A stretch of DNA of 64,000 nt from Guadua angustifolia (lineage: Eukaryota; Streptophyta; Magnoliopsida; Poales; Poaceae), in assembly GCA_036346375.1 (NCBI GenBank), contig CM070506.1, positions 3,224,001-3,288,000 on the forward strand, written 5' to 3'. The translations under genes and the position numbers were made by a program. The notes beneath the pieces are model-generated. The model ran no database searches and was not told the DNA's origin. It saw only the letters and a program-made list of their open reading frames with translations. This document shows positions 12,815 to 25,411 of the stretch, one piece after another. The stretch's first letter is position 1. Each line of letters opens with the position of its first letter.

Positions 12815-15800
12815 TGTAACATCCCAAAATTTGGGTTTTCAAAAATATTTTGTGAAGTTTAGCTCCCAAAAAATTCGCGATAATTTTCTCGCTTAATTAA
12901 AGCTTAATCTGGAATTTTCTAAAGTCAAAGTAATTTAGATTGACTAATATAAACCTCAATTAAATTAAATTCTATTTTATTTGGGTTCCTTGTGCTTCTA
13001 AGATTTTCTTTGTATTTTTTTTATAATTGTTGGAATTTATTTGGAATTATTCTAATTAATTTAAACTAAGCCTTTTACTTAAAGTAATTAAATATTTCAA
13101 AATAGAAAATAAAGTTCTTCTGAAAACATTTTATTTGAGTTCCAAAATGTCCCAAAATATTTTCTAGAATTTTTCTGGTATTTTTATTGCCTCAAATGAA
13201 TTAATTTGAATTAAGTCCTTTATGGAATTAATTAAAAATTTGGTAAAATTTATATAAAGTTTTGTTGAAAATATTTTATTTGAGTTCAAAATGTCTCCAA
13301 ATATTTTATAGAATTTTTTTGGAATTTTCCTGATAATGTTTCTATTTTTCTTGAATTAAATGAATTTCTAGAACTACTTCTCGCACTGCCACGTGTCGAC
13401 TCCTCGTTCGGCCACGTCGCCGAGCCGCCACAGCCCTCCGATTCCGATCCGACGCACCAGAATGCGCCACGTCACCCCGAATTGCGCAGCGCACGCCAAC
13501 TGCTCGTATAAATGCCTGTGAAGCCGGTTTTTGCGTTTTTCTAGGTTCTTCTTGACCTAGCCGCCACCCCAAACCCTAGTAGACCTCCCATGACCTCTCC
13601 CACACGTCCTCACCTCAGATCAACTCACCCAAACCCTAGAAATCCATCCCTCATCCTCCGAATCGTCGCCGCACATCGGCCGAACTTTGAGGCGCGTCCC
13701 CCGTCAACTCATCGACTCTTTTCAAGATCCGTCTTCGTCATGGCGTGCTCTATGGTACCCTTTGTCTCCCATCCAAATTTGGTGCAATTCATCCACGGAA
13801 TCAAAAGTTACGGCCGCCCAAAAATCAAATCTTGCCGGAGCCCGTTCTCCCTCGTTTTTGCGAGTTTGACCGTGAAATTTTTATGGTAGACTCCTCTTAA
13901 TGTCCCCTACACGGTGCTCACCCTAACTCATGGTTTTGCCAGCAGGATTTGCACAGAAAAATCAATCTTTCCCGATTAGGCAGGTATTTGCGGACGGCTG
14001 AAACTTCGCCGCGTTCCCGTTGATCCGAAGGTAAAATTCAGATCCATTCACGTCATATTGTGCCAAATGATCCCAGATAGCTCTCTGTAAAATTTGGTTA
14101 GGTTTCATCCAGATCTTTAATAGTTATGACCGTTTGATCTATTAGCTCGAGAGCCGCTCATCGGCGGTTTGTGATCAATCCGGTGGGTCGCCGCCAAATC
14201 CGCCTATACTATTGAGTTCGTCTCGTCGCGTTCTCGTGATGGACACTTCCCTTTGCTGTTGCATCCTCGAAAATTTTTTATTAGATTCGGCCGCCTTTCT
14301 TGCGTCATGGCGTGTCATCTTTTGCCGCCAACCATCTTGGATTGTCGTGACCATGTCACCCTGTCCGGTAGGTCCATACCCTACTGTTTTGGCCATCCTT
14401 GGAGTTCATTTGATCTCCGGTTGCCGTCAAAGCCATAATCTAGTATCTAACCGTCGTCTTTCGGTTTAGTCCTTTGCATCGGTTCGCATTTCGGTTCGCC
14501 ATCCTTGATAAACTTTAATCGCAGAGCCAACCCTACCATCCTACCCTATGCCAAGTGTATCCATCCTCGAATCGTTTCGCTCAAACCCGGACTTAACCTT
14601 TGGTCCAATTTGTCGTTGCGTCACGACATTTGTACCCCCGATCGCAAATCAAACATGAGCCATGTCATGACCTCGCTGCCCTATCATTGTACCGATGGAC
14701 ACCATCCTGTAATCTCAAAAGTGTTTTGTTAACGCTTCATATTCATCGTTAACGTTCCACCGTTAACGTCTGCCATTAACGTTCCACCGTTAACGCTTTG
14801 CTCTCATCGTATCGCTGTCATCGCATGGGTGCATGCAAGTGAAAGCCCTAATGTGATGTCCTTACCTTTTCTATCGCCTTATTGTGATCTAGCCCATCAC
14901 GTTGAGTTCAGCCTCGTATTCCTGTCATAACTGCCTCATCGTTGTCGAGTTCCGTCCCCGATGTAAGACTAACCTCCGGATCGAACCATAGTGGATGTCG
15001 ATCCCATTCGTCCTTGTCTTATCCTTGAAATCTAATCCGCCATTAACATATAATTCATTCGTGGTCTTGGTCGATAGACCATTAGCCATATGACATATTC
15101 TTGTGCTAGACCTAGTCTATCAGTCTATCTTCCTCTTGGTTGACTGTGTCGTTCGGTCAACGAAAGTCAACCTTGAGCATCTGCTTAGTTCATGGCGAAC
15201 TAACGTAACTTCGTGGACTCGGTCTATAGATCGAGAGTTCATATGACATCGGCTATCAATCAAGATAATAACCGGAAGAAATATTCTTGAGATATTATTC
15301 CTTCTTTCACGATTATTAATCTTTCTCTTCTGTATTTTCCAAAGCCGTTCTCTTTTGTCTAATCATCGACCTAATCCATTCAAGTTCCTAATTTCATCTA
15401 AGCCGTTGTGCCCAATGCTATTCGTTCTTAATTTGGAGTTTACTTGATTTGCCTTTTGAGTTTTGTTGTATTTGTGTTTGTTTATCGTTAGGCGTGTTGC
15501 CTAAGTCGCTTGAAGGAGCCGAGAATCAAGCAAGCGGAGATTGAAGATCGAGGATCAAGGATCAAAGATAAAGAGTAAAGAATAATAAAAATTGCAAGGG
15601 CCGTGCAAGTTGTGCTTTGACCATATTGATCCCATTTTAAAATTATTTCGTTTGAAATTATTGCATGCTAGTTTGAAATAAACCGATTTCAATTAATCTG
15701 GGATTAGATAATCAACCTACTTGTTATTGCAACCTTGTCGCTATTATTTGTATGCCATGATTCATTTGTCACCCTAGATTGTGGGTTAATAGTTGGACAT

Positions 15801-17193
15801 TAATAATTTGCCAACATGGGTTAATTAGGCCGTATGTAGTGTGCTTAGCCCCGCCACGTAGATTTGTCATGATTTTGGAAAATTAAAGTTAATATTGACT
15901 TAATGATATATGGAGCGTGTTTTTGAGAATGTGACATGTGTTATTGAGTTGATGATGGTACGTGGTGCATGGTAAAGGACTGGGGTGGGAAAGTGATTTA
16001 GGCGAGGCAAGTGGCAAGATTGTTTCTGGTGGGCCAAGAGTGGCAACTGGGCGGTCGCATTTGGTTTTAGATTGTTTCCGGTGGGCCAAGAGTGGAATTG
16101 GGCGGTCGCATTTGGTATTATGACATGTTGATGTGATAAACTTTTGGTTAGTCTTGCCTCGGTCAACTAAGGACTTAACCTTGCAAGCCTTTGAACTGAG
16201 TCTTTCATACAACCACAAGTTAGGAATGGGACGGACCTAGTTGAGTAAACTGTGAAATCTATTCTTTGTACTTGTCGTGGTGGTGTGGGGTCCGGAGGAG
16301 CGGGTGAGAACTCACATGGCGCAAGAGGGGGCCAGGTGTGGTAACCATCCCTCGGTGTTGAAACCTTTAAGGCGTCTTGGGTTTAGACGGATCTTTGGAA
16401 AGGCTTTGTTATGATCGCTCATTCGCATACTCTTGTATGGCGTTTCACGGTGACGTGGTGAGTTGATTATATCTTGTGGGTAAAGTGTATAACCTCTGCG
16501 AGTGTAAAACTATTGAATAGCCGTGCTCACAGTATTGAGCATTGCTCGGGATTACTGATCAAGGGTTAGATTTTGATAAAAATGAGGTTGGGAATGTGGA
16601 TAATGTGATGTGGAACTTGGTTAAGGATGAGAAATGCTTCACTTGAGAATGATTGCGAAATTTATTATTGGTATTACTTGTTTTACTGCTTTTCTATCTA
16701 TTTATGATTAATTGTGAATCTTGCTTTAGTGCAAAAGAACCATTCAAACCCTTCCTTTGGAATAAGCCATGCATGTAGTAATAGAAGCGCATTACATGCA
16801 TGACTTGTTGAGTACGGTTGTGTACTCACCCTTGCTTTAACAAAATATCACCAGTTGAGGAGAAGTCTTTGTCTTGAAGAAGGAGAAGTTACGCAAGAAG
16901 GCGATTATCTAGGAGTCGAACCTGTCGGATGCCTATGGTATATTGAAGGGTTCACCGAGCGTTCTTCGTTCATTGCTTGCTTACTTATTTGGAGTTGAAG
17001 CCGTCAAGGCCTCACATGTGTAAGGTTGACCTTAAGGTCGTTCAATAGTTTATATTTTATAATTGTGTTACTTTTATTATTATTTGTGTATGATTGTGAT
17101 ATTCATCTATGTTGAGGCTGTGTGCACTAAGCGTGATCTGGACTAGTCACGAGAATACACAGAGGGTCGGATTTGCACATTCGAGTCCCGACA
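12815..17193 (+). repeat. RE-1 3' LTR
   Basis: Near-identical partner of the 5' LTR, same ends. Most differences are small indels or substitutions, many at CAG, CTG or CGG triplets. Confidence 0.92.
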
Positions 17194-17640
17194 TGTATGC
17201 TGCTAATTACTAGGCTAAGACTCGATTTATAACATCACTATTTGTGCAGCAAGAAAGTAGTGTTGTTTATGGTTAGAAATGTTAACTAGTAGCTAGAGAA
17301 ACATACATCCTCTCTTTTGTGCAGCAAGACTTAGCTCATTTTGGATGGACATGTATGCAACTTAACTTATTTGGAAGATCTATGTTTATCAAACCCTGAG
17401 GTGGAGATATATGCGTTGCATTATTTACATGTTGAAGTGACTATTTGAACTGTGATTATGTATGTATATGGTTATATATGTGTGGCACCATTTGCATGTA
17501 AAGTGTGTATGTCAATTCAATGGTGGATAATGTGGAATTGGTTCTGTATATATTGCATATTTAATTTGTACCATATTTAATGGAGTGATATTTTGAAGGT
17601 TCAATTTATTATTTATCCGCCGATCATTGATTCGATGCGA
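17194..17640 (+). mobile_element. CACTA element, noncoding 3' portion (segment 3)
   Basis: Begins with the TGTAT duplication and repeats the block seen at about 5027-5105 (TTGTGCAGCAAGA ... GTTAACTAGTAGCTAGAGA). It continues as AT-rich sequence like a 3' untranslated region. The right-hand end is not defined; I did not find a convincing CACTA terminus. Confidence 0.4.
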
Positions 17641-18430
17641 TAAAGAGGAGTAAGATTGTTTTTCTCGACATATTGCCCTTCCCTTTTCTCACGGCAAACA
17701 CTTATCTGTTATGACTTGATTTTGATTTGCGGGGTTGATCGAGTAATAGAATCTGGAGGTGATGTTGGAAGGCTAAATGTTGTCGGTGGTCTTTGAGGTT
17801 TGAAATCGCTTATTTTTTGTCGTTCAAGTTAATTTTCTTCACGTTGAGGTTCAATTTGGTCATTTTATTTCTTTCATTGCATGAGACACTTGTATCTGGG
17901 AAAGGTGTAAGCTGTGTGATATTTTTGTTGTCTACTTATGCTTGAGAGAGATTATCTTTATAGTATGTTCTTGATTTGTAAAAGTTTTGCGAGGATTGTA
18001 GGGTGAACTTAGATCACATTGTGTTGAAACATCTTTGGATGCAGTTCTAACATTGACAACCAAATCTATCGGCATTCTACTTGCATGCTTTCCTTTTGTT
18101 ATCTGAAAAATCCTATTATTAAATTCTTTTTTGGTTAAATCTACTTCCAAATACTCAATTGGCTTTTGAACTTGATCTGAAGTGTTTTCTACATGAGTTG
18201 TTAAATGTCGATTTCAATACATTGAATAGTATATTTTACAAAATTTCAACGGCATATTAGGATATGCAAGAAACATGATACGTCATCTTGCATTCATGGA
18301 AGGAGTGGCGGGGAGGATAGTGGTCGATTGGTGGAGGGTAGGAAGAAGGGCATTGTTTTTTTCCTTGTAAATGTCTTGACTAGTTTTTCTTATCACTTGC
18401 TTCACTTATATATCTTTCGTTGTACCTCAG
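17641..18430. other. Unassigned sequence between CACTA remnant and PP2C fragment
   Basis: No protein family recognised on either strand. The longest minus-strand frame (17932-18150) has no motif I know. It could be CACTA sequence, intron of the PP2C gene, or both. Confidence 0.3.
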
Positions 18431-19264
18431 ATTGGCCCTCTTAGATGTTGGCACGGGAGTTTGTGCTTATCAAGGTCAATTGGAGATCGGGATGTGGGTG
18501 AATTTATCGTTCTGTTCCTCATGTCAAGCAAATAAAAGGTATGTATGGGAAAATACTTAATATCGGCTATACCGAGGCCAAAATTTTTAACTATGTTAGT
18601 AACATTTCTAGTGACTCTGACATGACGAGAAATCTTCTTGCTTTTGATATTTATTTCCCCTTTTTATATATCTCTTGCCTATGTTTCATATGGCAATCTT
18701 ATACTCGGTTTAATATCTTTTTGTGCAATAACTATTTCTTCCGTCATGATCAAAATTTTGTGCATTTGACACGCATACTAACTCTGGTCTTTGCAATTCG
18801 TGCAACTTGAAGCTCGTGCACTCTTTGTTCCTTTGTATCTTTTGAAGTCACATAGTTCCACAAATTAATTGCATGTATTGTGATTTCTTGGTTCAAAAAT
18901 CTATTAGTTATTTACCTTGTTTTAAAGTTGATAGGCAATTTGAGTAAATTGTTAAAGTACAATTCTCACTTTCCAACCCTAATTCTTACATGATACCCTT
19001 TACCCATTTGAAATCTTTTCCGTGAAGTTGTGCTATCAAAAGGTGAGGGCGATACCACTTGTATTGTCATTGACATAATACCAGAAAAAATTAACCCTAC
19101 CATGCCACCTCCTAAAAAGCAACCAGGAATGGGTGTTTTCAAGAATATGTTTCGCAAGAAAACATCGTCTGACTCATCATCCCATGCAGATAGAGAATAT
19201 ATGGACCCGGACGTTGTGGAGGAAATATTTGAGGATGGATGTGCATTTTTTTCCGGACGGTTGG
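18431..19264 (+). pseudogene. Protein phosphatase 2C gene fragment (two exon pieces), truncated by RE-2
   Basis: Piece 1 (18431-18538, after an AG acceptor and before GTATGT) has the PP2C signature LCLSRSIGDRDVGEFIV, the region around a metal-binding aspartate. The frame then breaks by one base. Piece 2 (about 19018-19264) has DTTCIVIDIIPEK, the end of the PP2C catalytic domain, followed by the C-terminal extension with PPPKKQPGMGVFKNMFRKK and DPDVVEEIFEDG that is typical of one plant PP2C group. PP2Cs are Mg/Mn-dependent Ser/Thr phosphatases. The exon that should lie between the pieces is not visible, the first half of the protein is absent, and the LTR of RE-2 begins at 19265 inside the reading frame. 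So this is a broken or captured gene copy. Several changes fall at CAG or CTG and could be sequence errors. Confidence 0.7.
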
Positions 19265-22200
19265 TGTCGGGACCCGAATGTGCAAATCCGGACCCTCTGT
19301 GTATTCAGCACTAGTCCAGGATCGCGCTAGTGCACACAGTCTCAACATTGGTACATATCACAGTCATAACCAACGAAATAATAAAGTACTTTAATTAAAT
19401 ACTCAAACTAGTTGATTGACCTTATGGTCAATTTACAAAGATACGCCTCGCAGGGCGGACACTTATTAAAATGTTCAAAAGCAGTGGAAATCAAATAAAC
19501 TCGTGGCGCCAACCAATACGCCACGAACAGTAATCGATCGGGCTCGCTCCCTAGTTAAATCGGCTCCTCTGATTCTCCTCCTCTGAGCAGGGTGACTTCT
19601 TCTTCAAGCGAAGTTGTGTTGTTGTGGGGTGAGTACTTTGAGCACTCAAAGAAGTCATGCCTGAATGCAATTCTAATATTCTCGTGCATGGCTTAGTACA
19701 AAGGATAGGCTATGGTTCATGAGCGATCTGACATTTAAAATTAACAGTAATAGATTGCAGGCAGTAAAACAATAGTAAGAATAGTAGCTTTCACAAACAT
19801 TTCAATCGTAAATCACCTTTCCATCCTAAGTCATGTTCATCATCATCAACCCGAGTATTTTCCATAAACAATTCATTTTCATAAAAATCTAACCCTTGGC
19901 CAGTAATCATGAAGCGTTGCTCAATACCGTGAAGCACGGCTATTCAATAGGTTGTACACTCTGCAGAGGTTATACACTTTACCCACAAGTTACTGATCAA
20001 ATACCACCAAGGCAAATAACCGAATGAAGCCTTTCCAAAGTTCCATCTAAACTCAAGACGCTCGCTAAGGTTTCAACTTTGGAGGGTGGTTACCACACCT
20101 GGGCCCCCTCTTGCGCCATGTGAGTTCTCATTCCGCTTCTCAGGCCTCACACCACCACGACAAGACTAAAGAATAGATTTCCCGGTTTACTCAGCTAAGC
20201 TTTGTCCCATTACGGAGCTTGTGGGCAGTATGAGAGACTCAGTTCAAATGCTCGCAAGGTTAAGTCCTTAGTTGACCAAGGCAAGACTAACCAAGTGCAA
20301 ATCAAATATCCATATCCAATAAAAACCAAATACGACCGCCCAGTTGCCACTCTTGGCCCACCAGAAACAATCTTGCCATTTGCCTCAGTCTAAATCATTT
20401 TCCCACCCCGGTTCTTTACCATTTCACCACGTGCCATCATCAACTCAATAACACATGTCTTATTCACAAATCATGTTCCATATCTCATTAAGTCAATATT
20501 TACTTTGGTATTCCAAAATCATGAAATTTCCACGTGGCAGGGCTAAGCATACTACTTCGGTCCTACTCAACCCATGTTGGAAAATTATTAATGTCCAACT
20601 ATTAGTCCATAACCTAGGGTGACAAATGATTCATGGCATACAATCATATACGACAAGGTGGCATACAGCAACTAGGTATTTAGCTAATCCCGAAATTCAT
20701 TCAAACAAATTTTTACTAAATTAGCATGCAATAAATTAAATCGAAATAATTTTCTCTAATAGGTTCAACATGATCAAACACAACTTGCCTTCAAAAGTCT
20801 TGATTCAGGGCTCTGAGCTTGCTCTCAGGTCGAACCTCTCCCTCGAATCCTTCTAGAACTTCAACGTCTCACGCGAACGCATGACACGAAACAATAAAAT
20901 AAATAAACAGTAGACATACAGTGCTCAAAAATTCAAATAAAATTCATAAACAGAAAGATCACAATTTTACAAATTTATAGAAATTGGAATCACTCAAATC
21001 GGAGTTAAAACGCAAAAGTTATAAGCATTTGAAGTTTCAAAATATATTTAAAATCAATATACCGAATTAAATAAATATTTTCTTTTTCAGAATTTAATTA
21101 TTGCGTCATCGCTGACACGTGTCATCACCAGAGAGTGACACGTGGCCTTCAACGTCGCCACCGACCGGCTCCGTGATGGCGTCATCATGCGTCCAAGACG
21201 ACTCGGTCAACTCACTGACAGGTGGGTCCCACCGTGACGTCAGCATGACGTCAGCGGTGACGTCACGCGCACAGTGCGTGCGGCTGACGAGTGGGCCCGT
21301 GCTGTCAGCGACTCGGTGAACCGTGCACAGTGCGGCTGACAGGTGGGTCCGCCTTGTCAGCGACTCATGCGCACTGTGAACGTGCGGTGAGACTGACGTG
21401 TGGGTCCGCCTTGTCAGCGTCACGTGTGCAGTGCATGGCGACGTGGCACGACGGCGTCCCTCGGATTTGCATCTAACGGTGGGGTTTAGAAGATGAAGTT
21501 CACTATTCCTAAGGCGACGTGGGCTCACCTCAGCGGTCGGATCTGGATCGTGCGGCTGGCGAAGCTCGTGAAACCCAGCGACAATGCGGCGGCCTTGATT
21601 CGGCCGGAGAGCGGAGAGCGAAGACGTGGCCGACGGCGTTCCGTGACTCTCCGCGTGAAGAAATGCGCCCCGGCCGCGCGACGAGGTGAGCTTCGGGGTG
21701 GCATGGGCGACGGCGAGAGTGGCCGTGGCGATTTAAAGCGGCGCAAGAACTTCGGCGGAAGGCCGGGAACCGGCAAGTTTCTGGCGAGGCGGCGGCGTCT
21801 CGGGCGGCGTGACGCGTCTGGATGGGTGCTTGGCGAGGTGAGGAGCACGGCACGCGGTGGCGGCGCATTAAATAGTGCCCTCGGCTCGTGAAAATCGCGG
21901 AAACCGAGGCCCACACCAGCGGCAGCGGCGGAATCGGCGAGATGAGGGCTCAAGGTGGCGTGGCGCGATGAGCCGTCGGATGGAATCGAGCAGCCACCGC
22001 GTTAGGGTTTTTCTCGGACCAGACAACGGTGTTCGCCCAACACTATTCATTAGGGTTTTTAATTCCTTTTCGAATAAAATTAATTCCCGAAATTCAAATA
22101 ATTTATTTGGGGCATTAAAAATATCAGGAAAATTCTGGAAAAATTCTCATAAATATTTTAGGATATTTGTGACTCAAATAAAATATTTTCAGCAAAAATT

Positions 22201-22363
22201 TATTTTAACTTTTCTATTATTTAATTAATTTGATAAATGGTTTAATTCAAAATAAATTCAAATAATTTCAAATAAATCCAAATAAATCCAAATAAATTCC
22301 AGAAATTCCCAAAAATTCAAAATACCAATAAAATGAAAGAAAAGCAAAAATTGGGGTGTTACA
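19265..22363 (-). repeat. RE-2 3' LTR
   Basis: About 3.1 kb. On the plus strand it runs from TGTCGGGACCCGAATG to GGGGTGTTACA, so on the minus strand it starts TGTAACACCCC and ends CCCGACA. The end is shared with 28119-28274. The GC-rich part (21100-21900) contains repeated GTGGGTCC and GTCAGCG motifs. The overlapping long frames there are compositional. Confidence 0.88.
21235..21265. promoter_or_regulatory. Triple TGACGTCA (bZIP/TGA-type) site in RE-2 LTR
   Basis: Three perfect TGACGTCA palindromes at 21235-21242, 21246-21253 and 21258-21265, spaced 11 and 12 bp, about one helical turn apart. This is the consensus bound by plant bZIP (TGA/CREB-type) factors. The position, in the upstream half of the LTR on the minus strand, suits an enhancer. 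Function is inferred. Confidence 0.5.
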
Positions 22364-22381
22364 AACCTCCCCCCCTTAACG
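22364..22381 (-). other. RE-2 polypurine tract
   Basis: The plus strand reads AACCTCCCCCCCTTAAC next to the 3' LTR, so the minus strand is a G-rich purine tract, followed inward by the conserved GAGATTCCG-type sequence. Confidence 0.8.
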
Positions 22382-22434
22382 GAATCTCGACCGAGAGATT
22401 GAAGGTCGACAATGAATAGGTTGAAATTCCTTCT

Positions 22435-24032
22435 TCAAGTCTTCTTCACGCTCCAAAGTTGCTTCGCTCTCGGAATGGTTACTCCTTTGAACTCTCTGAA
22501 GCGGGTCGATTTGTTTCTCGTTTCTCGATCCATTGTGTCCAAAATCTTCACTGGGTACTCTTTATAGGTCAAATCCTCCTGCATTTCGACCGACTCTAAC
22601 AACATCTGCTCTTCCGCACTCGGAGGCATTTCTTTAATTGTGACACATGGAACACATCATGCACACCGCTAAAAGGCTGCGGTAACTCCGGTGATCGCTA
22701 CTTCACCTCTCGACTTACGATCTGAATGGACCAACATATCTTGGTGCTAACTTCCCTTTGGTGTGGAACCTCTTAACTCCTCTGAGTGGGGTAACTCGAG
22801 ATACACAAAATCTTAGGGCTCAAAGCTCAAATCCTGCGGCGATTATCGGCAGTAACTCTTACGTCTTGATTGTGCAATTTTCAACCTTTCCACGATCATG
22901 GCTATCTGCTCTTGACTTCTCGGAGAATATCCGGCCCAAACATATAGCGTTCTCGGTCCCATTCGGTTCAACGGCGTTAAGCGAAGTCTCGCCATATAAG
23001 CGCTTGAATGGCGACATCCGCAAACTTGCACAGTAGCTGTTGTTGTAGCTGAACTCGGCGTATGGCAAACACTTATCCCAAGTTGTATAAGCCAATGCAC
23101 AAGCCCTTAACATGTCCTCGAAGATCTGGTTAACTCTTTCCGTTTGCCCATACATGCGTGGGTGATATGCATCTTGAAGTTGAGACGGGTCCCTAGGGCC
23201 TCATGCAACTTATCCCAAAATCTTGAGGTAAACCGGTACCTCTGTCGATACAATTTTCTTGAACTCGTGTAGACATACAATTCTTGACATATCTGAGTTT
23301 GCTAAGCGGTCCCTCGAGTAGGTAGTCTTTGGGTATGAAGTGGGCGACTTTTGTCAAACGGTCCACTATAACCCATATAGAATCATACCCTGTCTGGGTC
23401 CTTGGTAAACCGGTAATGAAGTCCATTCCGATTTCTTCCCATTTCCACTCGGGTATCTTGATGGTTGTAGCAACCCTGCTGGCCTTTGATGCATTGCTTT
23501 GACTCTTTGACATATATGCGATAGCATAACATGCTCTGCAACTTCACGCTTCATGCTTGGCCACCAAAATCTTTCCTTGTGTCTTGGTACATCTTAGCGC
23601 TTCCGGATGGATAGAGTACTTGGACTCATGGGCTTCCTCCAAAATCACCGCTTTGCTTGACTCCTTCTGTCTTGATGCATAAATGCGCTCTGGATCCACA
23701 ATGTACCTTGCTCATCTAGCTTGAAATCCTTTGCCTTGCCTTCCTCCATTTTGGACTTAATCCTCTGAATCTTGACATCGTCCTTCTGTCCTTCGAATCT
23801 GATCCTCCAGGGTAGGCTTCACTTCTAGTGTGGCTAAAAATCCCTTGGGTACAACTTCCAACTTCATCTTATGAAATTCCTTGCATAACTCAACCTGACT
23901 TTCTCCCGTCATCATATTCACCGAATGGCTCTTTCGGCTTAAAGCATCAGCCACCACGTTGGCTTTCCCGGGGTGATAATGAATTCCCAAATTGTAATCC
24001 TTAATTAGTTCCAACCATCTCCTCTGCCTCAT
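22435..24032 (-). pseudogene. RE-2 integrase and chromodomain, frameshifted
   Basis: Read on the minus strand. The tether after RNase H is at 24032-23757 (HYHPGKANVVADALSRKS). The zinc-binding region is degraded. The integrase core is at 23513-23193 (EIGMDFITGLPRTQ, then WVIVDRLTKVAHFIP), with its C-terminal part at 23155-22859 (ACALAYTTWDKCLPYAEFSYNNSY). A chromodomain-like end is at 22629-22435 (YPVKILDTMDRETRNKSTRF). In intact relatives integrase joins the cDNA to chromatin and the chromodomain guides site choice. Frames shift between these pieces, so no functional protein is encoded as written. Confidence 0.75.
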
Positions 24033-24044
24033 GTTCAGGTCCGA

Positions 24045-25150
24045 CTATGTAAATATATATTTAAGACTTTTATGGTCCGTGTACACCTCACATCTGTTCC
24101 CAATTAAATAGTGTTGCCATAACTTCAAGGCGTGCACCACGGCTGCTAATTCCAGATCATGCGTCGGATAGTTCTCCTCATGCGGCCTCAAGCGCCTTGA
24201 TGCATATACAACGACCTTACGGTTTTGCATTATCATAACCAAGTCCTTGGCGCGATGCATCACGGATATATCAAAGCTCTGGCTTAAATCCGGTAGAACT
24301 AACACTGGTGCCGTTGTCAAGCGTTTCTTCAACTCCTGAAAATTCCGCTCACATTCCGGCGTCCATGCAAACTTCTTCTCCTTCTTCAACAATTGCGTAA
24401 GAGGTCTTGCAATCGTTGAGAATCCTTCAATAAATCGGCGGTAATAACCGGCCATTCCAAGAAAACTACGGATTTGGGTCACCGTCTTGGGTGGCTCCCA
24501 ATGCAACACTGCTTCCACCTTACTTGGATCAACTGCGACTCCTTCGGTCACCACATATCCAAGGAATTCCACCTTGTTCTTCCAGAAATCACACTTGCTA
24601 AACTTAGCTAAAAGTTGCGCTCTCTTAACTTCTCGAACTAGCCGGATGTTCACATGCTCTTCCTCGTCTTGGAGTAGACTAAAATGTCATCTATGAACAC
24701 AACCACGAACTTGTCCGGTATTCCATGAAAACCTTGTTCATCATGTTCATGAAATATGCAGTGCATTTGTCAAACCAAAGGACATAGCTGTAAACTTCGT
24801 AGTGCCCATATCTTGGCGAAAATGCGGTCTTCTGCACATCCTCGACCTAATCTTCATTTGGTGATATCCTCGATCGTAGGTCAATCTTGGAGAAAACTCG
24901 GCTCCTCTCAATCGATCAAATAGGTCATCGATCCCGGTAGCGGATACTTATTCTTTATAGTGACTTCATTCAAAGCTCATTAATCCACACACATCCGATA
25001 ACTTCCATCCTTCTTTTTGACAAAGCAGTAACGGTGCTCCCCTGGCGGCGAACTTGGTCGATAAATCCCTTATCCATTAACTCCTCAATCGCTTTTTCAT
25101 TTCTACGGCTCATCGGTTGACATCCGATAGGGTCTTTTAGCTATCGGTTT
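24045..25150 (-). pseudogene. RE-2 reverse transcriptase and RNase H, broken
   Basis: The minus-strand frame at 24653-24045 (202 aa) covers the end of RT (AKFSKCDFWKNKVEFLGYVV, then RSFLGMAGYYRRFIEGFS) and RNase H (LELAAVVHALKLWQHYLIG, then EVYTDHKSLKYIF). The usual first RNase H block (YCDAS) is altered to SVMHRAK, losing the first catalytic Asp. The fingers and palm (about 24654-25150) can be followed only by short frameshifted matches. RT copies the RNA and RNase H removes it; this copy could do neither as read. Confidence 0.72.
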
Positions 25151-25411
25151 GTTCCGGTACTAACTCGATTACAAACTCTATGTCCTGTCTGGTGGCATCG
25201 GTAAATCCTCTGGAAATACATCAAGGGTATTCTCGACAATGGTACATCTTCTATGCCGACGGCCTTCACACTATTAACCATCAAGCTGTCCATCTGAAGC
25301 AGCGGTTGCACGGAACTCTATTTTCCTCCCACAAGGCTCTCGTGATATGACTCTTCGTCCACGTCTAATACAACCTTGTGTTTAGACAACCATCCATTCC
25401 CAAAATAACAT

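Larger units (their letters stand above)
5119..17193 (+). mobile_element. RE-1: complete Ty3/Gypsy LTR retrotransposon with very long LTRs and no recognisable pol
   Basis: Two near-identical LTRs (5119-9521, 4403 bp; 12815-17193, 4379 bp) both start TGTAACATCC and end CCCGACA. A target-site duplication TGTAT lies at 5114-5118 and 17194-17198. A primer-binding site matching the initiator-Met tRNA type (TGGTATCGAGCCAT) follows the 5' LTR, and a purine-rich tract precedes the 3' LTR. The interior is only about 3.3 kb, holding a broken gag-like region and no recognisable protease, reverse transcriptase, RNase H or integrase. That makes RE-1 non-autonomous in its present form. The termini and the AGGGGGGGAGG tract preceded by TCGGGGACGAGAT resemble the RIRE3/RIRE8 (Tekay-like chromovirus) group. 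It inserted into the CACTA element. High LTR similarity indicates a fairly young insertion. Confidence 0.9.

Noticed and set aside
21493..21953. Long overlapping open frames on both strands (up to 142 codons)
   Set aside because: They lie in the GC-rich part of the RE-2 LTR, with Arg/Pro-rich low-complexity translations in several frames at once.
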